From an uncultured Bacteroidia bacterium (GTDB lineage Bacteria; Bacteroidota; Bacteroidia; Bacteroidales; UBA932), in the NCBI GenBank assembly GCA_902774155.1, contig CACYHF010000002.1:42602-106601 (forward strand): a stretch of 64,000 nt of DNA, in the 5' to 3' direction. Under the pieces are notes generated by a model. The model had not been told where the DNA came from. It ran no database searches and saw only the letters and a list, made by a program, of their open reading frames with translations. Below, in pieces: positions 8,898-18,044 of this stretch (position 1 is its first letter; every line of letters begins with the position of its first letter). The position numbers were made by a program, and so were the translations under genes.

Positions 8898-10337
8898 ATG
8901 GAAATGTTTTCCCGACGTAGTTTCATCAAGACGGCCGGACTGGGAACAGCCGGAGCCGTCCTGGGCGTGCAGCATCTTTCCGCATCGGAACGCCCCCAGG
9001 GGCCGGCTGCACGGAAAGAGAGCAAGATCCGGCTGGCTGCCATCGGCATTGCCAACCGCGGAGCTCAGATCATCGGCGATTTCATGCGTACCGGTCTCTG
9101 CGATATCGTGGCCCTGTGCGACGTAGATCCGCAGAGCGAGGGCAGCCGCAAAACCATCGCCGCATTCCCCAAGGCCAAGCTTTTCACGGATTTCCGGAAG
9201 CTCTTTGAGGAGTACGCCGATCACTTCGACGCCGTCTGCGTCGCTATTCCGGACTTTGCACATTTCCCCGTGGCTATGCTGGCCTTGCACTATGGCAAGC
9301 ACGTGTATCTGGAAAAACCCATGGCGCGTACCTTCCTGGAGTGCGAACTGCTGATGGACGCCGCCCGCCGGCATCCGCAGCTGGCCACCCAGGTGGGCAA
9401 CCAGGGCCATTCGGAGGAAAACTATTTCCAGTTCAAGGCCTGGAAAGAGGCTGGCATCATCAAGGATGTTTATTCCATCGTGGCTCACCATAACGACTGG
9501 CGCCGCTGGCATCCCTACGATGTCAATATCCATAAGTATCCGGATGCGGAACCTGTTCCGGAGGGCATGGATTGGGACACCTGGCTGTGTACGGCCCAGT
9601 GGCACGACTACAACGGCAAGTATCATCCCGGCAACTGGCGCGGCTGGTTCGACTTCGGCATGGGCGCCATCGGCGACTGGGCGGCCCACATCATCGATAC
9701 CTGCCACGAGTTCCTGGAACTGGGGCTTCCGTATGAGATTGAGCCGCTGAAACTGACCGGCAGCAACGATTATTTCTTCCCGCAGGAGACCACCCTTCGC
9801 TTCCGTTTCGCCAGCCGCGGGGATATGCCCCCGGTGGAACTCACCTGGTATGACGGCCAGAAGAATTTCCCCACGCTGCCTGCCGGCTATGGTCCTACCA
9901 CCAACAACAGCGCCGATGTCCCCGCCACCAATATGGACGGCACCTTCACGCCGTCGGCCCTGAGCCCGGGCAAGATTATCTACTCCAAGGAACTCACGTT
10001 CCGCGGTGGCAGCCACGGCTCGCCGCTGCGGATCATTCCGGAGGAAAAGGCCCGCGAAATGGCGCCCAAACTGCCGTTCGTGCCGGACGAGGAAACCATG
10101 TCCAACCATTTCCAGAACTTCCTGCTGGCCTGTATGGGCCAGGAGAAGACCCGTTCTCCCTTCGAGACCTTCGGCCCTATGTGCCAGACCTTCGCCCTGG
10201 GTGTGGTGGCCATCCGCACCGGCCGCAAGCTCAGCTTCGACCGTATGAGCAAAACCATTGTCAACGATCCTTTCGCCAATGCACTTCTGGTGGGTATGCC
10301 GCCCCGGAAGGGTTGGGAGGAGTATTATACCATGTAA
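8898..10337 (+). CDS. Tat-exported Gfo/Idh/MocA family oxidoreductase
   Basis: The 479-residue protein starts [14 protein letters not shown], a twin-arginine signal, so it is probably exported folded with its nucleotide cofactor. A Rossmann domain follows; the usual glycine motif reads IGIANRG at about residue 50 rather than GxGxxG. YLEKPM at about 140 is the family's conserved EKP motif, and the C-terminal half is the Gfo/Idh alpha/beta domain. Relatives oxidise sugars at a single hydroxyl using bound NAD(P). The next gene, 2 bp downstream, encodes two DUF1080 domains, a family linked to 3-keto-glycoside hydrolysis. The pair therefore suggests oxidation of a glycoside at C3 followed by cleavage; the substrate is unknown. 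Confidence 0.88.
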   Translation: MEMFSRRSFIKTAGLGTAGAVLGVQHLSASERPQGPAARKESKIRLAAIGIANRGAQIIGDFMRTGLCDIVALCDVDPQSEGSRKTIAAFPKAKLFTDFRKLFEEYADHFDAVCVAIPDFAHFPVAMLALHYGKHVYLEKPMARTFLECELLMDAARRHPQLATQVGNQGHSEENYFQFKAWKEAGIIKDVYSIVAHHNDWRRWHPYDVNIHKYPDAEPVPEGMDWDTWLCTAQWHDYNGKYHPGNWRGWFDFGMGAIGDWAAHIIDTCHEFLELGLPYEIEPLKLTGSNDYFFPQETTLRFRFASRGDMPPVELTWYDGQKNFPTLPAGYGPTTNNSADVPATNMDGTFTPSALSPGKIIYSKELTFRGGSHGSPLRIIPEEKAREMAPKLPFVPDEETMSNHFQNFLLACMGQEKTRSPFETFGPMCQTFALGVVAIRTGRKLSFDRMSKTIVNDPFANALLVGMPPRKGWEEYYTM

Positions 10338-10339
10338 TT

Positions 10340-11683
10340 ATGAATAAGAGATTGATGCTGCTGGGGCTCGTCCTCACGCTGTCTTTTTCCGCTGCCGCAC
10401 AGCAGTGGGAACCTTTGTTCAACGGGAAGAACCTGAAGGGCTGGAAGCAAGTGACCGGTACGGCCCAATATGCCGCCAAAGACGGTATGATTGTGGGCAC
10501 GGCCACCAATAGCAAGGTAAATTCCTTCCTGGCCACCACCAAAGAATACGGCGACTTCATCCTGGAGTTCGACTTCCTGACGGAAGGCATCAATTCCGGC
10601 GTGCAGCTCCGCAGCCACAAGGATCCTGCCCGGGGCGTGGTCTACGGCTATCAGTTCGAGATTGATCCCGCCCCGCGTGCCTGGTCCGGCGGCATCTACG
10701 ACGAAGCCCGCCGGATGTGGCTGTATCGGCTCACCTCCAACGAGCCGGCCCGGAAGGCCTACCACGATGGCTGGAACCACGCCCGTATCGAATGCATCGG
10801 TACGCACATCCGCACCTGGGTGAACGGAATTCCCTGCGCCAATCTCATCGACGACGTGGATCCCAGCGGCTTTATCGCCCTGCAGGTCCACGTGGTGGGG
10901 GCCGAACAGCTGGGCGCCCGCATCTGCTGGAAAGACATCCGGATCATTACCAAAGACGTGGAGCAGTACGCCACGCCCACTTCGGCACCTTGCATCAACT
11001 GCATTGCCAATACCCTTACGCCGGAGGAGGAAGCCGCCGGCTGGAAATTGCTCTTTGACGGAAAGACGGCCGACGGTTGGCAGAGCGCCCGTCCCCGTAT
11101 GAACGGTGCGTTCCCGCACGAAGGTTGGAGCATCGAGGACGGCGTGCTGTATGTCCACGCCGGCGACGGCGCGGAGAGTGCCAACGGCGGGGATATCATC
11201 ACCACCCGCAAGTACGGGAATTTCATCCTGAAGGTGGACTTCAAGATTACGGAAGGGGCCAACAGCGGTATCAAGTACTTTGTGGACCCGTTCCTGAACA
11301 CCGGACCGGGTTCGGCCATTGGCTGTGAATTCCAGATCCTGGACGACAAACGCCATCCGGACGCCAAGCTGGGCGTGAAGGGAAACCGTACCCTGGGCTC
11401 CCTGTACGACCTCATTCCCGCCCCGCACGGGGACTGGGAGACCTACACCCTGGATGGCTGGAGCACGGCTATGATCGTGGTCTGCGGCAACCACGTGGAG
11501 CATTGGCTCAACGGTCACAAACTGTTGGAATACGAACGCAACAACCAGATGTGGAACGCCCTGGTGGCCTATAGCAAGTACAAGGACTGGCCCAACTTCG
11601 GCAATGCCCAGGAAGGCTACATCCTCCTGCAGGACCACGGCTTCCGCGTATCCTACCGCAATATCAAGATCAAGGAATTGTAG
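10340..11683 (+). CDS. Tandem DUF1080 (3-keto-disaccharide hydrolase-like) exported protein
   Basis: The 447-residue protein has a signal peptide ([16 protein letters not shown]) and two copies of the concanavalin-like DUF1080 domain. The first (about residues 22-210) contains [13 protein letters not shown] and [17 protein letters not shown]; the second (about 230-447) contains [13 protein letters not shown] and [18 protein letters not shown]1080 enzymes act on 3-keto-glycosides produced by Gfo/Idh-type dehydrogenases. Translation is closely coupled to the upstream dehydrogenase (start 2 bp after its stop). The two domains are clearly diverged, so one may be catalytic and the other binding. 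An open frame from 10181 overlaps the dehydrogenase and is rejected as the start. Confidence 0.88.
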   Translation: MNKRLMLLGLVLTLSFSAAAQQWEPLFNGKNLKGWKQVTGTAQYAAKDGMIVGTATNSKVNSFLATTKEYGDFILEFDFLTEGINSGVQLRSHKDPARGVVYGYQFEIDPAPRAWSGGIYDEARRMWLYRLTSNEPARKAYHDGWNHARIECIGTHIRTWVNGIPCANLIDDVDPSGFIALQVHVVGAEQLGARICWKDIRIITKDVEQYATPTSAPCINCIANTLTPEEEAAGWKLLFDGKTADGWQSARPRMNGAFPHEGWSIEDGVLYVHAGDGAESANGGDIITTRKYGNFILKVDFKITEGANSGIKYFVDPFLNTGPGSAIGCEFQILDDKRHPDAKLGVKGNRTLGSLYDLIPAPHGDWETYTLDGWSTAMIVVCGNHVEHWLNGHKLLEYERNNQMWNALVAYSKYKDWPNFGNAQEGYILLQDHGFRVSYRNIKIKEL

Positions 11684-11685
11684 GA

Positions 11686-13935
11686 TTACAGGCTAAGCAG
11701 CCCGTCGATATCCTTTTGTTCGCCCACCAGCCACAAGACGTCCCCGTCTTCCAACGGCAGGTGGGCGTTGGGTACGTGGAGGTTCCCGTCGGACTTCTCG
11801 ATGCCGGCCACCAGACAGTGGTGCTGGCTGCGGATGCCGCTCTCCAGCAGGTTTTTCCCCACGAAGAGAGAATCGGCCTTGATGGGGAGGCGCCGGAGAA
11901 TCATTTCGCTGTTGCTCCAGGTTTCGGGGGTGTCTTCCTGGTGCCGTTGCAGGGCAGCCCCGAAGGTTTCCAGGTCTTTGTCGGTGCCGATTACCTGGAT
12001 GCGGTCCTGCGGGAAAAGCCGGGTGGTGGCCTGTGGGATGTTGATGCGCCGCTGGCCGCGCAGAATGGAGACCACCTGTACACCGTAGCGCTGGCCGAAG
12101 GTGAGTTCGCGCAGCTCCTTGCCGGCCCACTCTACTTCAGCGGGAACATCGAAGATGGCCAGGTGCAGGTCTTTATCCAGGAGACGGGTGGCATATTCGG
12201 GTTTTTTCTTTCCTTCCTGTTCGGCCCGGAAATCGCGGGAGCGGAGGTTAATCATGAAGGTTTCCTCCAGACGGCGGGAAGAGCGCTTGGTCCAGCGGCT
12301 GAAAATCATATAACCCACAGTGAGTAAGGCCAGCAGCAGGATCAGCAGTACCGAGATGTGGAAGAGGCGGGCCAGCACGTAAAAGACAAAGCCCATGGCG
12401 ATGAGTACGCGGATGACCACGCTGGCCACCAGCGGCGCGCGGTTGGCCTTGCTTTCCTCCCACAGCTGGGTGAATTCCTCCGACCTGTTGTGCTTGATCA
12501 TCATGGCGCGGAGGAACGGAGCCAACAGTACCAGGATGACTGCGGCGGCGGTCACATGGGCCCAGATGCCCGGAATCCATTTTTCGGCCAGGGGAACCAG
12601 GGCGGTGAATCCCACAATGCAGATGGCGATGCACAGGATACCGTAAATGAGCACCGTGCTCACGATTTTCCTCAGGTATTTCTTCCAGGCATTGTCCTTG
12701 CCGCTGCTGGGTTCGGCCGATTCGGCATAGGATTCCAGGAATGTGCGTGCCCTAGCGGGCAGGTGCCCGTTGATGAAATTGTAGGCTGGATCGGCCATTC
12801 TGATCATGTAGGGCGTGAGGAAGATGGTGATCACGGAAACGGCCACCACAATGGGGTAGAGGAAGCTGCTGGTGACGCCCAGCGCTACGCCCAGGGAGGC
12901 GATGATGAAGGAAAACTCGCCAATCTGGGTAAGGGAACAGCCGCTCTGGACGGCCGTTTTCAACGGCTGGCCGGAGAGCAGCACACCCACGGTGGCAAAG
13001 AAGGACTGCCCCACGATGACCGTGACGGTGATGATGAGGATGGGAAGCCAGTACTGGGCGATCATAGCCGGGTCCACCATCATACCCACAGATACGAAGA
13101 AGATGGCTCCGAAAAGGTCTTTGACGGGTTTGACCAGGTGTTCGATGTGTTCGGCATCCAGGGTTTCGGCCAGGATGGAGCCCATGATGAAGGCGCCGAA
13201 AGCGGCCGAAAAGCCGGTCTTGGCGGCCACGACGACCATCAGGAAACACAAGGCCAGCGACACCACCAGCAGGGTTTCATCGTTCATCAGGGCGCGCGTT
13301 TTCCGTAGGATGAGCGGAATCAGGTAAATGCCCACCACCAGCCACAAAACCAGGAAAAAGACCAGTTTCAGGATGCTCCTAACCAGTTCACCGCCTTCGA
13401 AATTGGCCGATACGGCCACGGTGGACAGCACCACCATGAGCACCACCGCCAGGATATCCTCCAGGATGAGGATGCTCATGACCAGGCCGGCGAATTTCTT
13501 CTGCGAAAGCCCCAGGTCCTGGAAAGCCTTGTAGATGATGGTGGTGGAACTCATGCAGATCATGCCGCCCAGGAACAGGGCGTCCATCTTGCTCCAGCCA
13601 AAGGCCGATCCCACCATGAATCCCAGGAAGATCATCCCGAAAATGATGGTGAGGGCGGCAATGATGGCCGGTCCGCCCACCTTCACGATTTTCTTGAAGC
13701 TGAATTCCAGTCCCAAAGCAAAGAGCAGGAAGATGACGCCGATATCCGACCAAACGTGGATGCTGGCGGCATCTATCACCGACGGAGTGAGGGTAAAGTG
13801 CGGACTGGCCAGGAACCCCGCCACGATATAGCCCAGCACCAAGGGCTGTTTCAATTTCTTGAAAACGAGCGTCATGATGCCGGCGCAGATGAGGATCAGC
13901 GCCAGGTCGGCTATGAGCGGGGCCAGTTCGTTCAT
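11686..13935 (-). CDS. CPA2-family monovalent cation:proton antiporter with TrkA-C domain
   Basis: The 749-residue protein has about 12 hydrophobic segments in its first 400 residues, with the CPA2 signatures LGYIVAGFLASPH and FLLFALGLEFSF. A further membrane region (about 425-560) precedes a cytoplasmic C terminus of TrkA-C type (DKDLHLAIFDVPAEVEW..). Family members exchange K+ or Na+ for protons (KefB/GerN type). No NAD-binding RCK-N domain is evident, only the C-terminal regulatory part. The ATG at 13935 directly abuts the rny stop codon, so it is probably co-transcribed with rny. Confidence 0.88.
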   Translation of the reverse strand: MNELAPLIADLALILICAGIMTLVFKKLKQPLVLGYIVAGFLASPHFTLTPSVIDAASIHVWSDIGVIFLLFALGLEFSFKKIVKVGGPAIIAALTIIFGMIFLGFMVGSAFGWSKMDALFLGGMICMSSTTIIYKAFQDLGLSQKKFAGLVMSILILEDILAVVLMVVLSTVAVSANFEGGELVRSILKLVFFLVLWLVVGIYLIPLILRKTRALMNDETLLVVSLALCFLMVVVAAKTGFSAAFGAFIMGSILAETLDAEHIEHLVKPVKDLFGAIFFVSVGMMVDPAMIAQYWLPILIITVTVIVGQSFFATVGVLLSGQPLKTAVQSGCSLTQIGEFSFIIASLGVALGVTSSFLYPIVVAVSVITIFLTPYMIRMADPAYNFINGHLPARARTFLESYAESAEPSSGKDNAWKKYLRKIVSTVLIYGILCIAICIVGFTALVPLAEKWIPGIWAHVTAAAVILVLLAPFLRAMMIKHNRSEEFTQLWEESKANRAPLVASVVIRVLIAMGFVFYVLARLFHISVLLILLLALLTVGYMIFSRWTKRSSRRLEETFMINLRSRDFRAEQEGKKKPEYATRLLDKDLHLAIFDVPAEVEWAGKELRELTFGQRYGVQVVSILRGQRRINIPQATTRLFPQDRIQVIGTDKDLETFGAALQRHQEDTPETWSNSEMILRRLPIKADSLFVGKNLLESGIRSQHHCLVAGIEKSDGNLHVPNAHLPLEDGDVLWLVGEQKDIDGLLSL

Positions 13936-15477
13936 TTATTTGGCGTAGGCGACGGAACGGGTTTCCCGGATAACGGTGATCTTCACCTGGCCGGGATAGG
14001 TCATTTCGTCCTGGATCTTCTGGGCAATTTCGCCGGAGAGGGTTTCGGCCTGTTGGTCGCTCACCTGGTCTGCGCCTACGATGACACGTAGTTCGCGGCC
14101 AGCCTGGATGGCATAGGCCTTGGTGACACCGGGATAGTTGCCGGCCAGATTCTCCATACCGCGCAAACGCTTGATATAGCTTTCAATCACCTCCCGGCGG
14201 GCACCCGGACGGGCACCGGAGATGGCATCGCCCACCAGTACCAGCGGGGCGTAGAGGGAAGTCATTTCCGTTTCTTCGTGGTGGGCGCCGATGGCGTTGC
14301 AGATTTCGGGTTTTTCCTTGTACTGTTCGGCCAGTTTCATACCCAGCAGGGCGTGCGGCAGATCCGGTTCCTCTTCGGAAACCTTGCCGATATCGTGCAG
14401 AAGGCCGGCGCGTTTGGCGATCTTGGGATTCAGGCCCAGTTCGCTGGCCAGGATGGCACAGATATTGGCCACTTCGCGGCTGTGCTGCAGCAGGTTCTGA
14501 CCATAGGAGGAACGGTATTTCATGCGGCCGATCAGGCGGACCAGTTCCATACTGAGGCCGTGGATGCCCAGGTCTATGCAGGTGCGCTTACCCGTTTCCA
14601 GAATCTCTTCTTCCAGTTGCTTCTGCACCTTGGAAACCACTTCCTCGATGCGGGCCGGATGGATGCGGCCGTCCACTACCAGCTGGTGCAGGGCCAGGCG
14701 GGCTACTTCGCGGCGCACAGGGTCAAAGGCGCTCAGGAGGATGGCGTCCGGGGTGTCGTCCACTACGATTTCCACGCCGGTGGCGGCCTCCAGGGCACGG
14801 ATGTTTCTACCTTCGCGGCCGATGATGCGGCCCTTGATTTCATCGCTTTCGATGGGGAAGGTGGTGACGGCATTCTCGATGGCCGTTTCCGTGGCGGTGC
14901 GCTGGATGGTGTTGATAACGATGCGTTTGGCTTCCTTGGCGGCATTCAGGCGGGCTTCGTCGATGGTGTCGTTGATATAGGCCTGGGCTTCGGTGCGGGC
15001 TTCGGCCTTCATAGACTCCATAAGCTGTGTTTTGGCCTCCTGGGCCGACATGCCGGCAACGGCTTCGATCTGGCGAATCACCTGGCCGCGGAGTTCCTCA
15101 TATTCGGCTTCCCGGGCTTTCATCTGCTCCTCCTGGGCCTTGGCCAGATTTCTCTGGTTCTCCGCTTCCTTGATGCGCCGGTCTACCTCGTTGAGCTTTT
15201 GGTTCAGGGTGTTCTCCTTCTGCTTCAGACGGTTCTCCGTTTCCCGCAGCTGGGCGTTCTTTTCGTTGACGGATTTCTCGTGTTCGCTCTTGAGGTTCAG
15301 ATACTTCTCCTTGGCCTGAAGGATGCGCTCGTTCTTGATTTTTTCCCCTTCCAGTTCTGCTTTCTCAATGATCTCATCTCGCTTTCCTTTCAGGATGGAG
15401 CGCCGGATGAGTATGTACGCGCCCAGAGCGATGACAGCGCCCAGGACGAATCCGATGACTATACTGATGGTATCCAT
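13936..15477 (-). CDS. rny: Ribonuclease Y
   Basis: This 513-residue endoribonuclease has an N-terminal membrane anchor (residues 3-25). A long charged coiled coil (30-200) precedes a KH domain with [15 protein letters not shown] near 220 and an HD domain with [11 protein letters not shown] near 345. RNase Y starts mRNA decay at the membrane. Length and domain order are canonical. It lies downstream of the 6S RNA and zapA in an arrangement common in Bacteroidales. Confidence 0.97.
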   Translation of the reverse strand: MDTISIVIGFVLGAVIALGAYILIRRSILKGKRDEIIEKAELEGEKIKNERILQAKEKYLNLKSEHEKSVNEKNAQLRETENRLKQKENTLNQKLNEVDRRIKEAENQRNLAKAQEEQMKAREAEYEELRGQVIRQIEAVAGMSAQEAKTQLMESMKAEARTEAQAYINDTIDEARLNAAKEAKRIVINTIQRTATETAIENAVTTFPIESDEIKGRIIGREGRNIRALEAATGVEIVVDDTPDAILLSAFDPVRREVARLALHQLVVDGRIHPARIEEVVSKVQKQLEEEILETGKRTCIDLGIHGLSMELVRLIGRMKYRSSYGQNLLQHSREVANICAILASELGLNPKIAKRAGLLHDIGKVSEEEPDLPHALLGMKLAEQYKEKPEICNAIGAHHEETEMTSLYAPLVLVGDAISGARPGARREVIESYIKRLRGMENLAGNYPGVTKAYAIQAGRELRVIVGADQVSDQQAETLSGEIAQKIQDEMTYPGQVKITVIRETRSVAYAK

Positions 15478-15505
15478 AAAAATATATTGTGTATAAAGTG
15501 TTTAC

Positions 15506-15540
15506 AATAAAAGCAGCTTCCTGCCGTGAGGAAACTGCTT
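15506..15540 (-). terminator. Intrinsic terminator downstream of the 6S RNA
   Basis: Arms at 15511-15522 and 15529-15540 pair over 12 bp with one G-U. On the minus strand the hairpin is followed by a U-rich tract (complement of 15504-15510). It sits just upstream of rny and may separate the RNA gene from it. Confidence 0.65.
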
Positions 15541-15548
15541 CATGAAAA

Positions 15549-15701
15549 AAGCCGCCAGCATCTAGTCAGAAAATCTTAATGAATAAGATTTGGGTGCCAT
15601 CCGGTCTCTGGTATCCCATCGGGTGGGCCCGCCATCTCCGGCTTGAGTCATCCCTGTTTCGTTGAAACTTGTTGATTTCAGCTTTCGATGGGTGACGGCT
15701 T
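15549..15701 (-). ncRNA. ssrS: Probable 6S RNA
   Basis: No reading frame of note lies between zapA and rny. On the minus strand the 5' end (complement of 15694-15701) and the 3' end (complement of 15549-15556) form an 8-bp closing stem containing one G-U. Between them is a long, imperfectly paired rod including GGCGGGCCCACCCGAUGGG, as expected for a 6S-like RNA with a central bubble of about 150 nt. An intrinsic terminator follows. The zapA-ssrS-rny order supports the call. 6S RNA binds RNA polymerase holoenzyme in stationary phase. The identification rests on location and structure, not a covariance-model hit. Confidence 0.7.
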
Positions 15702-15702
15702 A

Positions 15703-15990
15703 TTATTTTCCGTTGTCCTTAAGATAGTTTTCCAAGTCCCTGGCAAGCTGTTTTTCAGCTTCCTGGATTTGGTTGATGTCCTTCTGCAAACCCAGACGGA
15801 GGACCGTCTCATTGAGGGCTATCATAGACAGCAGGTCTGAGACGTTCTTGCCGGGGTGGGTCCGGGTGTAGGCGGCGAAGCGCTTGTTGATGGTATCTGC
15901 AGCCAGACGGTACAACTGCTCCGCTTCCGGAGAAGAGGCCGTCAGGTTGAACATGCGACCGGCAATCTTTACGCTGATTTTCTGGTCCAT
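15703..15990 (-). CDS. zapA: Cell division protein ZapA
   Basis: The 95-residue protein starts MDQKISVKIAGRMFNL, the ZapA beta-hairpin. A long helix (ARDLENYLKDNGK at the end) drives dimer and tetramer formation. ZapA bundles FtsZ filaments at the septum. The start at 15990 overlaps the stop of the upstream ZapB-like gene (TGATG), indicating translational coupling. The 6S RNA starts essentially at its stop codon. Confidence 0.88.
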   Translation of the reverse strand: MDQKISVKIAGRMFNLTASSPEAEQLYRLAADTINKRFAAYTRTHPGKNVSDLLSMIALNETVLRLGLQKDINQIQEAEKQLARDLENYLKDNGK

Positions 15991-16262
15991 CACGCTTCCT
16001 CCAAATAGGAGATGCACTTATCAATCTCCCTGATTAAAGTATCTACCTTGGCTTTTGCCTGCGCGTTGAAAGTGCCGCTGGAGAAAGCCTCGGCCAGTTT
16101 CCTGGTTTCTATCTCGGATTCCAGTTCATGTATCTGTTTCCTCAGGCGGGCACCGGTTTCCTCACACGCCTGTAGCTCCTGGCGAAGATGTTCGTTCTCC
16201 GCCTTCACAGCCTCATATCGTGCAATCAACTGTTCAATCTGTGGTCTGATTTGTTCCAGCAT
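15990..16262 (-). CDS. Small coiled-coil protein, ZapB-like
   Basis: The 90-residue protein is almost entirely heptad coiled coil (residues 5-60, IEQLIARYEAVKAENEHLRQ), followed by a short helical tail ending in CISYLEEA. Its size, composition and position immediately before zapA suggest a ZapB-type partner in FtsZ-ring assembly. Coiled coils diverge quickly, so this rests mainly on context. Confidence 0.75.
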   Translation of the reverse strand: MLEQIRPQIEQLIARYEAVKAENEHLRQELQACEETGARLRKQIHELESEIETRKLAEAFSSGTFNAQAKAKVDTLIREIDKCISYLEEA

Positions 16263-16285
16263 AGCCGGTTTTAGCCCTATCTCTG

Positions 16286-16293
16286 CAAAAATA
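16286..16293 (-). promoter_or_regulatory. -7 element (TATTTTTG, minus strand) of the zapB-like/zapA/ssrS unit
   Basis: It is an exact TAnnTTTG match 23 bp before the start at 16262, immediately downstream of the terminator of the preceding operon. Confidence 0.55.
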
Positions 16294-16294
16294 C

Positions 16295-16335
16295 AAAAAA
16301 ACTTCCAATGTTCTGCATCCCATTGAAAGTTTTTT
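16295..16335. terminator. Intrinsic terminator of the purine salvage operon
   Basis: The near-perfect hairpin has arms 16295-16310 and 16321-16335 and a 10-base loop. It has A7 on the left and T6 on the right, so it has a U tract on either strand. It follows the last phosphorylase gene (minus strand). Confidence 0.75.
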
Positions 16336-16363
16336 AAATAAAGAAACTATTAGATATTGTATC

Positions 16364-17200
16364 TTAAAGCTTTTCGATGAGTCTTTTGAAGATACACGTC
16401 ATCTTATCGGCCGCTGAATCAGCGGCTTTCACAATGGCATCTCCGTCGGTGACGTATTCTTCGTCGTCGGAGGCGGGGGCCACGTCCGTAATCACGGACA
16501 TACCGAAGACGGGAATGCTGCTGTGCCGGGCCACGATCACCTCCGAGGTGGTGGACATACCCACGGCATCGGCGCCGATCAGGCGGAAATAGCGGTATTC
16601 GGCCGGCGTTTCATAGCAGGGGCCGGTGCAGGCCACATAGACGCCTTTCTGCAGCTGGATGCCTTCATCGGCGGCAATCTGCTCCGCCATGCGGATGAGG
16701 TTGGGGTCGTACGGGCGGGTCATGTCCGGGAAACGGGGGCCGAAATCCTCCAGATTAGGGCCGATGAGCGGGTTGGGCAGCAGGTTGATATGGTCGCGGA
16801 TGATCATGAGGTCTCCCACGTGGTAGTCCAGGTTGGTGGCCCCGGCGGCGTTGGACACGAACAGATAGCGGATGCCCAGGCGGATCATCACCCGGATGGG
16901 GAGGGTGACCAGGTTCATGCCGTAGCCTTCGTAATAGTGGATGCGTCCCTGCATGGCAATCACGTACTTGCCCGACAGTTTGCCCACGATGAAATTGCCT
17001 TTATGGCCGATGGCCGTGGAGATGGGGAAGCCCGGGATGTTCTTGTAGGGGATAACCAGCGGGTCCTCAATCTGTTCGGCCAGCTTGCCCAATCCGCTGC
17101 CCAGGACGATCCCCACAACGGGACGGCAGTCTCCCAAGCGTTCTTCCAGCCGGGATTTCAGCAGATCTGCAGCCAGTGTAATACTTTCTAAATAACTCAT
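16364..17200 (-). CDS. Purine nucleoside phosphorylase, paralogue with Asp239
   Basis: This 278-residue trimeric-type (PNP-I) phosphorylase has [14 protein letters not shown] (phosphate site), QGRIHYYEGY, SNAAGATNLDYHVGD, GPCYETPAEYR and GADAVGMSTTSEVIVARH. It cleaves purine nucleosides with phosphate. At the position of human PNP Asn243 it has Asp239 (SVITDVAP), whereas its neighbour has Asn. In human PNP, Asn243Asp is known to let the enzyme accept adenosine, so this copy may prefer 6-amino purines. It starts 4 bp after the neighbouring paralogue and is last in a three-gene operon. Confidence 0.93.
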   Translation of the reverse strand: MSYLESITLAADLLKSRLEERLGDCRPVVGIVLGSGLGKLAEQIEDPLVIPYKNIPGFPISTAIGHKGNFIVGKLSGKYVIAMQGRIHYYEGYGMNLVTLPIRVMIRLGIRYLFVSNAAGATNLDYHVGDLMIIRDHINLLPNPLIGPNLEDFGPRFPDMTRPYDPNLIRMAEQIAADEGIQLQKGVYVACTGPCYETPAEYRYFRLIGADAVGMSTTSEVIVARHSSIPVFGMSVITDVAPASDDEEYVTDGDAIVKAADSAADKMTCIFKRLIEKL

Positions 17201-17204
17201 TTAC

Positions 17205-18032
17205 TTAAAGTTTTTCAATCATTTTGGTAATGAGCCGCGTCATTTTATGGGCCGCGGCTGCGGCCGCCACCAATACATCCTCTCCGTCGTTTTCGAAATC
17301 ATCGGCGTAATCGTCGTGGGCTTCGTTGGTGATGACGGAGATTCCGAATACCGGGATGCCGGCGTGCCGCGCTACAATCACTTCCGGCACGGTGGACATA
17401 CCCACGGCGTCGCCGCCCAGGATGCGGAAGTATTTGTATTCGGCGGGGGTCTCATAGGATGGACCGGTTCCGCCCACGTAGACCCCCTGATGTAGGGGAA
17501 TGTCTTCTTCGGCCCCTATCTGCAGGGCCAGTCGGATGAGACTGCGGTCGTACGGACGGGTCATGTCCGGGAAACGGGGACCGTAATCTTCGAAGTTGGG
17601 GCCGATGAGGGGGTTGGGCAACAGGTTGATGTGATCCCGGATGATCATAAGGTCTCCCACATGGTAGTTCAGGTTGGTGCCGCCGGCGGCATTGGATACG
17701 ATGAGGGTACGGATGCCCACGCCGATCATCACGCGGATGGGGAGCACCACCTTGTCCATACCGTAACCTTCGTAGAAGTGGATGCGTCCCTGCATGGCGA
17801 TGACGGTTTTCCCTCCCAGCTGTCCCACGATGAAGTTGCCTTTGTGGCCGCTGGCGGTGGAGACGGGGAAACCGGGCAGCTCGCGATAGGGAATCACCAA
17901 CGGGTCCTGGATGGCATCGGCCAGCTGGCCCAGGCCGCTTCCCAGCACGATGCCCAGCACCGGTCTGCGCCCGTTCATGCGCTGCTTCAGGCAGGCAGTA
18001 ATCCCCTGGATGATTTCAATTCTTGGATCCAT
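17205..18032 (-). CDS. Purine nucleoside phosphorylase, paralogue with Asn236
   Basis: The 275-residue PNP-I family protein is clearly a tandem duplicate of the next gene: [53 protein letters not shown] and [18 protein letters not shown]. It keeps Glu in YETPAE and has Asn236 in SVITNEA, the canonical pair for 6-oxopurine nucleosides (inosine, guanosine). The deaminase gene ends 12 bp upstream, fitting deamination of an adenosine-type nucleoside followed by phosphorolysis. Confidence 0.93.
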   Translation of the reverse strand: MDPRIEIIQGITACLKQRMNGRRPVLGIVLGSGLGQLADAIQDPLVIPYRELPGFPVSTASGHKGNFIVGQLGGKTVIAMQGRIHFYEGYGMDKVVLPIRVMIGVGIRTLIVSNAAGGTNLNYHVGDLMIIRDHINLLPNPLIGPNFEDYGPRFPDMTRPYDRSLIRLALQIGAEEDIPLHQGVYVGGTGPSYETPAEYKYFRILGGDAVGMSTVPEVIVARHAGIPVFGISVITNEAHDDYADDFENDGEDVLVAAAAAAHKMTRLITKMIEKL

Positions 18033-18044
18033 CGTTTTGCTGCG

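Noticed and set aside
16364-18032. Duplication of the phosphorylase gene as an assembly artefact
   Set aside because: The two copies differ throughout at the protein level, including the active site, so the duplication is old.
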